Below, in pieces: positions 57,390-64,000 of a stretch of 64,000 bases of DNA; position 1 is the first letter of the stretch, and every line of letters starts with the position of its first letter. The DNA is taken from positions 21,958-85,957 of the forward strand of contig JAFYQR010000223.1 in NCBI GenBank assembly GCA_017559825.1. The letters run 5' to 3'. The notes beneath the pieces are model-generated. The model ran no database searches. It was not told the DNA's origin and saw only the letters and a list, made by a program, of their open reading frames with translations. Position numbers and translations under genes: made by a program. The DNA comes from Thermoguttaceae bacterium (lineage in GTDB: Bacteria > Planctomycetota > Planctomycetia > Pirellulales > Thermoguttaceae).

Positions 57390-58943
57390 TCAGTCGAGGA
57401 ACCCGACCAACTCTTGACTGCGACTCGGCTGTTGCAGTTTGCGCACCGCTTTCGCCTCGATTTGGCGGATGCGTTCGCGCGTAACCTTAAAGATGTGGCC
57501 GACTTCCTCCAGCGTGTAACTGTAACCGTCGCCGAGCCCGTAGCGCAACTTGATGATTTCGCGCTCGCGGTAGCTCAACGTCTTCAACACCTTCAAAATG
57601 CGACGTCGCAACATTTCTTGCGTCGCGCCGACCGCCGGGTTCTCCGCCGCGCCGTCCGGAAGCAGGTCGCCGAAATGGCTGTCTTCGCTGTTCCCAACCG
57701 GACGGTCCAACGAAATCGGGAAACGGTTCATCGCCAAAATGCGGCGCGTTTCGTCGAGCGGAGCGTTCGCCGCTTCGGCCGTTTCCTCCAACGTGGGCTC
57801 GCGCCCGAACTCTTGCAGGAGTTGACGCGTCACGTTGCGCATTTTCGACATCGTTTCGACCATATGCACCGGAATGCGAATCGTTCGGCTTTGGTCGGCG
57901 ACGGCGCGGGTGATCGCTTGACGAATCCACCAAGTCGCGTAAGTGCAGAACTTAAAACCGCGACGGTACTCGAATTTGTCGACGGCGCGCATCAAACCGG
58001 CGTTCCCCTCTTGAATCAAGTCGAGGAAGCTCAAACCGCGGTTGCGGTATTTCTTGGCGATCGAAACGACGAGGCGCAGGTTCCCTTCGGAAAGGCCGCG
58101 TTTCGCCTCTTGGTACTTCGCGAAAATTTTCTTGATTTCGTCGACGCGGTTGCGCAAACTCGTCGGCGACTCCTGCGTCATTTGCAGAATATTGCGGTAT
58201 TCCATTTGCCAAAGACGGCGTTCGTAAGCCGGACGACCGCTCGCTTTATGCTCGCGAATCCAACGGCGCAGCTCGTCGACGCGGCGACTGTACGATTCGA
58301 GCGTGCCGATCATGCTCTCGATGCGTTGCGTGCGCAAACCGAGCTCTTCGATCAAACGAACGGCGCGGCGACGACGGCGGCCCAAGTCCTTCCACGCCTT
58401 GGCGCGAATTTCCATCGGCGTCGAAAGGCTCGTCGCGACGGCGTAGTCGCGCTTGTTTCGCTTCAAAATCTCGCCGAGCGAAATCAAGTTGTGCGGGAAA
58501 CGTCCGACGATTCGCCGTTTTTCCGACGCGTCGTCTTCGCCGGCGCGTTCGAGCGACGGATCGTTTTCATAAACGCGACGCAACGTGCGGACGGCGTGCT
58601 GCATAACGTAATCGCATTCGAGCAATTTGGCGCGGAACTTCAGGCGCGTCAACTCGATTTGCTTCGCGAGAGTAACTTCCCGAGAACGCGAAAGGAGCGG
58701 AATCTCTCCCATTTGAGTTAAGTACATGCGCACCGGGTCGTCCGACCAAGTTTCCTCGGCGTCGAGTTTGAGCAGGTCTTCGTCGTAACCTTCGCTCTCC
58801 TCGTCGTCGGAATCGAGGAGCAAATCGCGTTCGTCCGGGTCGTCTTCCGAGTCGAAAACGCCGTCCACTTCTTCGAGTTCCAGTTCCTCGACGTCTCGGC
58901 TCGTCGAATCGTCAAAATCGTCTAAATAAGCGTCTTCGTACAA
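57390..58943 (-). CDS. rpoD: Primary sigma factor (RpoD/SigA type), TTG start
   Basis: A 517-residue sigma-70. Region 1.2/2.1 begins [19 protein letters not shown]; region 2 has [40 protein letters not shown] and [20 protein letters not shown]; region 3 and [12 protein letters not shown] follow; region 4 has [20 protein letters not shown]. The first ~65 residues are very acidic (Asp/Glu), a region 1.1 substitute. The start is a TTG at 58943 with AGGAG 8 nt upstream; no ATG lies near. The housekeeping role is inferred from complete regions 2-4. Confidence 0.92.
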   Translation of the reverse strand: MYEDAYLDDFDDSTSRDVEELELEEVDGVFDSEDDPDERDLLLDSDDEESEGYDEDLLKLDAEETWSDDPVRMYLTQMGEIPLLSRSREVTLAKQIELTRLKFRAKLLECDYVMQHAVRTLRRVYENDPSLERAGEDDASEKRRIVGRFPHNLISLGEILKRNKRDYAVATSLSTPMEIRAKAWKDLGRRRRRAVRLIEELGLRTQRIESMIGTLESYSRRVDELRRWIREHKASGRPAYERRLWQMEYRNILQMTQESPTSLRNRVDEIKKIFAKYQEAKRGLSEGNLRLVVSIAKKYRNRGLSFLDLIQEGNAGLMRAVDKFEYRRGFKFCTYATWWIRQAITRAVADQSRTIRIPVHMVETMSKMRNVTRQLLQEFGREPTLEETAEAANAPLDETRRILAMNRFPISLDRPVGNSEDSHFGDLLPDGAAENPAVGATQEMLRRRILKVLKTLSYREREIIKLRYGLGDGYSYTLEEVGHIFKVTRERIRQIEAKAVRKLQQPSRSQELVGFLD

Positions 58944-60002
58944 AACCAGCGCTCCTAATAATCAGCTCGAACCTAAAACTCAAACCCAAATTTTCGCGAA
59001 ATCGACCGACGAAGGACGCGCTTCGACTCGTATTTTTGGGCGGGCCGATAATAAATCGGTCAAAACCGCCGCTCGTCTCTCGAAAAACGAGCGGGTTTTC
59101 GCGCGGACGGGAAAATTCTCGTTTTCGCTCGCCGCCAAGAACCGCCTCTCCCGCAAAATCGGCGCGAACGTCCCAGAACCCGCCGGCGCCCCGTTTTACC
59201 CTGTCGTTCTATTTTAACGTCAAATCCCGTCAACAAAGTCGCGATTTCGTCGTCGACGGGAAAAGCGTCGACAAAATCGCTCGTCGATCGACCGGAAAAG
59301 CGCGCCGACTTCCGTTTTCGCCCGCGAACAAACGACGTAAAGAACGGAGACGAGCTCCGCGTCAAGGCGGGGATCAGCGAACGAATAGGCTCGGCGGCTC
59401 AACGCTGTCCTTTTTAATACTATGATACTCACGTTTGCGGAAAAAAGCCAACGTTTTAAGGCAAGAAAAACGAAAAAAACGCGAAAAGCTCCCGATTTTA
59501 CCGATTAAACCGTCGAAGCGGGCTTTTTTTCGCCGTCGCGTCGCAAATTCAAAGCGCAAAAATCGCCGCGTCGCCTCTTGTCATTTCTTTTTCCGTCGTT
59601 TCGTTCCTTTTCTTCTCTTATTTCCGCCCAACCTCCTATTCAACCCCGTCGACGCCGCCTTGCTCGGGACGAATCTTCTCGTTTCGCCGATTTTAACGTT
59701 TTTCCCAACGTTTTCTCGTCGTCGCGTCCCCAAAAGCAGGTTGGGGGGCTTTGGCAAAATTTCTTTCGTCGTATATAATATAACGGCGGTCGACGCCGCG
59801 ATTCGCCTCGCCGTTCCTCGCGAACGGACGAGCGGGGATTCTTTGCGCCGTCCTCCTTTTTTACGTATTTTATCAACGTTTCCGATTTTGGCAATTATCC
59901 CGTTGCTCAAAACGGCGCGTTTTCGCTATTTTTTTTATTTTAACGCGGCTTCGACACGTTTTTGCAACGTTCGGCCGCGTCCGACGCTTTTTGGAGACCG
60001 TT
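58944..60002. other. 1.06-kb divergent gap between sigma factor and zinc-ribbon protein genes
   Basis: No ORF here is credible. It contains a palindrome CCGAT-AATAA-ATCGG at about 59045-59059, a bulged hairpin CGCTCGT/ACGAGCG near 59070-59093, and the plus-strand promoter at 59751-59779. I found no convincing promoter for the sigma gene. Confidence 0.5.
59751..59779 (+). promoter_or_regulatory. Promoter for the zinc-ribbon membrane protein gene
   Basis: TTGGCA (59751-59756), a 17-bp spacer and a perfect TATAAT (59774-59779). The leader to the ATG at 60003 would be about 215 nt. Confidence 0.65.
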
Positions 60003-60743
60003 ATGCCGCGTTACCAACTTTCCTGCACGTCCTGCGACCGCTCGTATCCGATCGAAACGTCGCAAGCCGGTCAAACGATCGCCTGCGAATGCGGCGCGAC
60101 TCTCAAAATCCCGACGATGCTCAAAATCAAACGCCTGCCGATTTGGGGCGACGACGCGCCCGCCGACGTCGAAACGAGCGCCGAGCCGACGCCGGAATCG
60201 CAAGCGTTCCTTAACGACGCGACGACAAGTTCGCCGACCGCCGACGCGACGACGCCGAAAAACCGTCTTTCGGCGAAACGCCGCGGGCTTTTCGTCGCCG
60301 CGTCTTTCTTGACGCTCGTCGGCGCGTTTTTCTTCTGTTCGAATCTGCGTCCGACCAATCCGCTCGCCGTTTTTTATAAGCGCGTCGAGTATTCGAGCGG
60401 CGGCGGCAAAACCGTTCGACGCGACTCGTCGCCGATCGATCAGCTCGACTATTCTTTTTACTTTCTCGACGACCCGGTCAACCAGCGCGTTTATTTTGTC
60501 GACGACCACTTAATCGACAATATGTCGTTTTTTCACTCGTACCATTATCTCGACGCGGTGAAAAAATTAGAAATGAGCGACAATTTTTACGAAAATTACG
60601 AAGCGTTGAAATCGCGTCGCGTTATTTTCCTCGTCATGTTCGGCGTCGCGACGCTTGTCGGGCTCGTTTTCGCGCTCGTCGCGCTCTTCGCGCCGGAGTC
60701 GCAAAAACAAGTCGGAACGATGCGCGGCGCCGATTGGCGTTGA
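60003..60743 (+). CDS. Zinc-ribbon protein with two membrane segments
   Basis: A 246-residue protein: cysteines C8, C11, C28 and C30 (CTSC and CEC) make an N-terminal zinc-ribbon-like module, then a Thr/Pro-rich linker (50-95), a membrane segment at about 98-117 (FVAASFLTLVGAFFF), a ~90-residue extracytoplasmic loop rich in Asp/Tyr, and a second membrane segment near 208-230. The ATG at 60003 has GGAG 7 nt upstream, so the TTG at 59991 is rejected. Function unknown; the zinc module lies on the cytoplasmic side by the positive-inside rule. Confidence 0.75.
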   Translation: MPRYQLSCTSCDRSYPIETSQAGQTIACECGATLKIPTMLKIKRLPIWGDDAPADVETSAEPTPESQAFLNDATTSSPTADATTPKNRLSAKRRGLFVAASFLTLVGAFFFCSNLRPTNPLAVFYKRVEYSSGGGKTVRRDSSPIDQLDYSFYFLDDPVNQRVYFVDDHLIDNMSFFHSYHYLDAVKKLEMSDNFYENYEALKSRRVIFLVMFGVATLVGLVFALVALFAPESQKQVGTMRGADWR

Positions 60744-60830
60744 GCCGGCCGTCCGGCGAAACCGTCGCGACCGTTAAATTTTCCGCCGCCGAACCGCCGC
60801 GCCTTCGCTAGAGCCGTTCGGCGACGCAAG

Positions 60831-60871
60831 CGCTCGAGATCGTTTTTTTCCGATTTCGAGCGTTTTTCTTT
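60831..60871 (+). terminator. Terminator after the zinc-ribbon protein gene
   Basis: A 12-bp stem with one wobble (60831-60842 with 60851-60862), a T-rich loop and a T-run, 88 nt after the stop. Confidence 0.75.
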
Positions 60872-61412
60872 TCACCCAATTTTTTCGTTTTCTCTAATTT
60901 GCGTCGTCGTTAAATTCGGCGCGACGGTCGGAATCGCCTTTCGCGTTAAAAAAGAATAAAGAAACGCGGAAAAAGCCGGAATAAATTTCATTAAAACGCT
61001 CTTTTCGACAAATTCGTTCTACTTTTTCAACGCCAACGCAAAAAGGCGGCCGCTCGGTCGCTCGTCGGAATCGCTCGACGTCCGCCGTTTTCGTTCGCCG
61101 ATAAATTTCGAGCAAATTTTAAAAAATTCGCTCGAACGCGGGAATTTTCGACGCCGTCGCGGTTACTAAAAAGAGCGGAAACGCGACGCCCGCAGGATAA
61201 CGCGACAAAAAAGCGTCAAAACGCCGTCCGTAAATTATCGAAACTCAAACGACGATTCCAATTTAACGTTTCGCAGCGGCGCGACGTTCCTTCGACTTCG
61301 TTTTTTAACGCGTCTTCGGAGCGTTTGGCGTCGTTTGAGCGTCGATTTCCCACAATTTGAGCGCCGTTTTTTGGATTATTTGGTAAAAATAATAAAAACG
61401 CGTCTTTTAGGA

Positions 61413-61440
61413 TTGATAATTAGGGACGATGCCGTATAAT
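61413..61440 (+). promoter_or_regulatory. Strong promoter upstream of the UmuD-like gene
   Basis: TTGATA (61413-61418), a 16-bp spacer and a perfect TATAAT (61435-61440). The leader to the UmuD-like ATG is about 305 nt. No SOS operator could be identified by eye. Confidence 0.65.
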
Positions 61441-61752
61441 GAACGGGCAAGACGAGTTGTCGCGGTCGATTTTTCCGGAGCGCCTCCGTTCCTCGCGAAC
61501 GCTCGCCCCGGAAGTCGCGAACTCGAAAACGGCGAAGTCGCGCGCCCGTTCGACGCGCTTCCCAATTTACGGTTTGCGTCGACGTTTGAAACTTCGCTCG
61601 CCGCGAGCGAGTTTTCCGTCGAAACGATTGTTGTCGGCGATGTTTCGCGATACTTTGACGACGTCGAAAACCAAGGCGGAGCGACGAGGTAAGCGTCGCG
61701 ACGCGTTGGAGTCGTCGAAACGAATCATCCTCAAAACGCTAGGAGAAGAAAA

Positions 61753-62268
61753 ATGGCAAGAGGAGGCAAAAGAAAGGGCGCCGGGCGTCCGAAAGGCACC
61801 GGTAAATTTGGCGAACCGACGAAGGCGATTCGACTGCCGATTTCGATGATCGACCGCATCATGCTCTTTATCGAGCAAAAAGGCCTTTCTTTCCCGCTTT
61901 ATAACGATCAAGTTCAAGCCGGTTATCCGTCCCCTGCGGAGGACGCGCCCGTCGATAAATTGGATTTGGGCTCCTATTTGGTTCAAAATCCGGCTTCGAC
62001 CTTTTTTCTTAAGGTAACGGGCGAATCGATGACCGGCGCCGGCATTTTCCCGGACGACCTCCTTATCGTCGACCGCAGCGTCGAAGCGACCAACGGCGAC
62101 GTCGTCGTGGCCGTCGTCGACGGCGAATTTACCGTCAAACGTTTGTTCGTTTCGAAACGCAAAATCGAATTGCGTCCGGAAAACGACAAATTCTCGCCGA
62201 TCACTTTGAACGACGAGAGCGAATTGAACGTTTGGGGCGTTGTGAAAAACGTCATTCACCGCGTTTGA
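61753..62268 (+). CDS. umuD: UmuD/LexA-family self-cleaving S24 protease with DNA-binding-like N-terminus
   Basis: A 171-residue protein. Residues 1-20 are Gly/Arg/Lys-rich with an AT-hook-like GRPKGTGK; residues 23-41 (TKAIRLPISMIDRIMLFIE) resemble a ribbon-helix-helix. The cleavage site is probably A56-G57 in QAGYPSPAED. Catalytic S92 is in TGESMTGAG and K129 in EFTVKRL. In Escherichia coli, UmuD' joins UmuC as DNA polymerase V under SOS control. No umuC is adjacent. AGGAG lies upstream of the ATG. It may act as a repressor instead. Confidence 0.85.
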   Translation: MARGGKRKGAGRPKGTGKFGEPTKAIRLPISMIDRIMLFIEQKGLSFPLYNDQVQAGYPSPAEDAPVDKLDLGSYLVQNPASTFFLKVTGESMTGAGIFPDDLLIVDRSVEATNGDVVVAVVDGEFTVKRLFVSKRKIELRPENDKFSPITLNDESELNVWGVVKNVIHRV

Positions 62269-62463
62269 TTCCGTCTCGCGACGCTTTGCTTGTTCATTTT
62301 CCGTCGAGGCGACGCCTTCTCGACCGCGCGGCAGGCGCGTTCGCGGGTTCGTCGCCGACGGAATTTAGCGTTTGAAACCGCTGCGGACGGCGGTTTGAAC
62401 GCGTTGTTTTAACGCTTTTTAAGATTCGTCGTCGCTTGGCGTCGAACGTCGGGAGCGGCGCGC

Positions 62464-64000
62464 ATTACTTCGTTTGACGTTCGCAACTCGTCGACTCGCG
62501 ACGTTTTGACTCGACGTTTCGGTTTCGCGTCGCCTCTTTTTCGCGGCGCGGCGGAGCGGCTTGCGTCGTTGTTTTCGTCGTCGGCGAACGGTTCGTTTGA
62601 ATTTTGGCGCTCGATTTGGCGTTCGATTTCGGACGCGCCCCTTGTCGAGCGTTCGTCGCGTTCTTTTCTTGCGCGGTTCGACGCGGATTCTCGTTTTTCG
62701 TCCGAGTTCCTCGAATCGGCGCCCAAACTCGGCGCGCGAGCGGAGCGGTTCCTTTTCGCGTTGCAAACGTTCGCGGCGCAGACGATTTTCTCCTTTGTTT
62801 CGTCGGCGTTCGAACTCTCGGAATCGGAGCGATTTGAAATTTGGGGAGCGACGCCGTTCGATTGGGGCGAGCCGATCCGCCCGCTTTTGGCCGCCGCGGT
62901 CTCCGAAACGTTAAAATCGCTAAACGCCGCCGACTCGACCGACTTTCTCGCCGATTTTTACGGTCGACTTTTACCCGCCGAACAACGCCGCGCGTTGGGC
63001 GAGTTCTACACTCCGTCGCCGTTGGCCGCTTACCTTCTCGACCGCGCGCTCGCCTCGTTCGCCCCGGGCGTCGACTTTGCCCAAACCGCCGAAAGCGTTC
63101 GTTTTCCTTCGATTCTCGATCCGACGTGCGGCGACGGCGCGTTTTTAACGCCGGTTTTACAACGACGCTTGGCGACGGGCGCCGATTCGGCGGCGATACT
63201 CGGCGAAATCGCCGGTTTCGACATAAGTCCGCTGGCGGTTTTGGCGGCTCGCGCTCGGCTCGCGTTCGCGGCGACGACGAGCGTTCCGCCGAAAAAACGT
63301 CCCGCCGAGCTTCGGCGAATCGTCGAGCGCCGCCGCTCGACGCGTCCGAACGAGCCGATTTTTCCAATTTTTCTCCTCGACGCCGTTCGCGATCGCGTCC
63401 CGACGCTCGCCGAGCCGCCCGCGGACTCGCGCCGTTCCTCCCAATCTCCCCGTTCCGCCGACTTCCCCGACTATTTCGACGCGCGTCGTTGGGCGGCGAC
63501 GCCCGATTTCGAGCGGCGTTACGACGTCGTCTTGGGCAACCCGCCTTGGATCGCTTGGGACCGTCTTTCCGACGAGTACCGCGAGGCGACGAAAGATCGT
63601 TGGCGGGAGCGCGGGCTGTTCACGCTTTCCGGTTCGGCGGCGCTGCGAGGCGGAGGGAAAAAGGAGCTCGCGGGTCTTCTCGTTTACGAAACGCTCGACC
63701 GTCGTCTGAGGGACGGCGGCGTTTTGGCGTTCGTCGTTCCGAAATCGCTCTTCCAATCGCGGGAAGCCGGAAACGGTTTCCGCCGTTTCGGTTCGAATCC
63801 CGACGCGTCGAAGCCGACGCCTTTTCGCGTTCTCGAAATCGACGATTTTTCGGACGCGCCCCTTTTTTCCGGCGTCGCGAGCAAGTTCGCGACCTTTTGC
63901 GCCCGACGCGGAGAACCGACGCGCCCTCCGATTCCAATTCGCCGTTGGCGAGCGACGCGACTCTCCGACGTCGAGTCTTCGACGTCGAACGCGCCCAACC
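62464..64000 (+). CDS. N6-adenine DNA methyltransferase (Eco57I-like), 3' truncated
   Basis: Frame 1 is open from 62413 to the window end, about 1.59 kb. Methyltransferase motifs: motif I in LDPTCGDGAFLTPVLQ (63115-63162), GFDISPLAVLA nearby, motif IV NPPW at 63538-63549 in DVVLGNPPWIAWDRL, and LAFVVPKSLFQS. It resembles type IIG/Eco57I or PglX-like enzymes. The start is unresolved: no ATG or GTG lies near the 5' end; ATT at 62464 has GGGAG about 8 nt upstream, and TTG at 62506 is another choice. It could be a restriction-modification or phage-defence gene. Confidence 0.75.
   Translation, partial: MTSFDVRNSSTRDVLTRRFGFASPLFRGAAERLASLFSSSANGSFEFWRSIWRSISDAPLVERSSRSFLARFDADSRFSSEFLESAPKLGARAERFLFALQTFAAQTIFSFVSSAFELSESERFEIWGATPFDWGEPIRPLLAAAVSETLKSLNAADSTDFLADFYGRLLPAEQRRALGEFYTPSPLAAYLLDRALASFAPGVDFAQTAESVRFPSILDPTCGDGAFLTPVLQRRLATGADSAAILGEIAGFDISPLAVLAARARLAFAATTSVPPKKRPAELRRIVERRRSTRPNEPIFPIFLLDAVRDRVPTLAEPPADSRRSSQSPRSADFPDYFDARRWAATPDFERRYDVVLGNPPWIAWDRLSDEYREATKDRWRERGLFTLSGSAALRGGGKKELAGLLVYETLDRRLRDGGVLAFVVPKSLFQSREAGNGFRRFGSNPDASKPTPFRVLEIDDFSDAPLFSGVASKFATFCARRGEPTRPPIPIRRWRATRLSDVESSTSNAPN

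Larger units (their letters stand above)
60744..61752. other. 1-kb gap and leader upstream of the UmuD-like gene
   Basis: Contains the terminator at 60831-60871 and the promoter at 61413-61440. An 87-codon ORF (61429-61692) with normal-looking codon use overlaps the promoter -10 box, so its start would lie outside the transcript; it is not called as a gene. Confidence 0.45.

Noticed and set aside
59435..60214. 259-codon plus-strand ORF before the zinc-ribbon gene
   Set aside because: Runs through a promoter and into the real gene in another frame; Arg/Phe-rich product without domain character.
61429..61692. 87-codon ORF upstream of the UmuD-like gene
   Set aside because: Codon use looks plausible, but its start overlaps the -10 box of the best promoter, so it would not be in that transcript; left unannotated but mentioned.

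Overview
The window looks like chromosomal DNA of a planctomycete (Planctomycetota, probably Pirellulales-like). Reasons: the RpoA, RpoZ, S3 and S4 sequences resemble planctomycete forms from memory; Tat-exported glycosidases and a PduT-like microcompartment shell protein are present; intergenic gaps are long; and codon use strongly favours NCG, GTC and GAC. That codon use creates long antisense shadow ORFs opposite almost every real gene. No database search was possible, so the taxonomic call is an inference.

Layout. (1) Positions 1-16333, minus strand: a near-complete S10/spc/alpha ribosomal protein block, read from rpsJ down to the first 59 codons of rpoA. infA and rpmD are absent from their usual places. 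An intrinsic terminator separates rplO from secY, and a promoter-like site lies between rpsH and rplF. (2) 16334-16983: the S10 leader, with a promoter and a 15-bp long-range stem. (3) 16984-21055, minus: tpiA, secG, yicC, gmk, rpoZ and coaC, a housekeeping cluster. (4) 21056-22123: no convincing gene, but a minus-strand promoter and an intrinsic terminator about 520 nt apart, a candidate structured RNA. (5) 22124-44060: an accessory region. It holds three secreted glycosidase-like proteins, a lone PduT-like shell protein beside an RmlD-like reductase, a nucleotidyltransferase, thioredoxin, a substrate-binding lipoprotein, an NhaD-like antiporter, an aldolase-like protein, tRNA-Arg, a Tat-exported flavin reductase, trigger factor, three tandem tRNA-Gly genes and an FHA protein. 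(6) 44321-48184: a very large secreted GH2 beta-galactosidase with an inserted LamG-like domain. (7) 48483-57230: a tandem array of exported paralogues. Five share a 166-nt, nearly invariant coding cassette near the 3' end while the rest diverges; a separately promoted, frameshifted secreted gene follows. (8) 57390-58943, minus: the primary sigma factor, with a TTG start. (9) 60003-64000: a zinc-ribbon membrane protein, a UmuD-like protease with a DNA-binding-like N-terminus and no adjacent umuC, and the start of an N6-adenine methyltransferase that runs off the window.

The exported proteins suggest a carbohydrate-degrading lifestyle: propeller, (alpha/alpha)6, GH39-like and GH2 enzymes all carry export signals. 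The paralogous array is the least explained element and the best candidate for a new system. Promoters seen by eye share one pattern, TTGNNN, 16-18 bp, TATAAT-like, which supports many start and operon calls.
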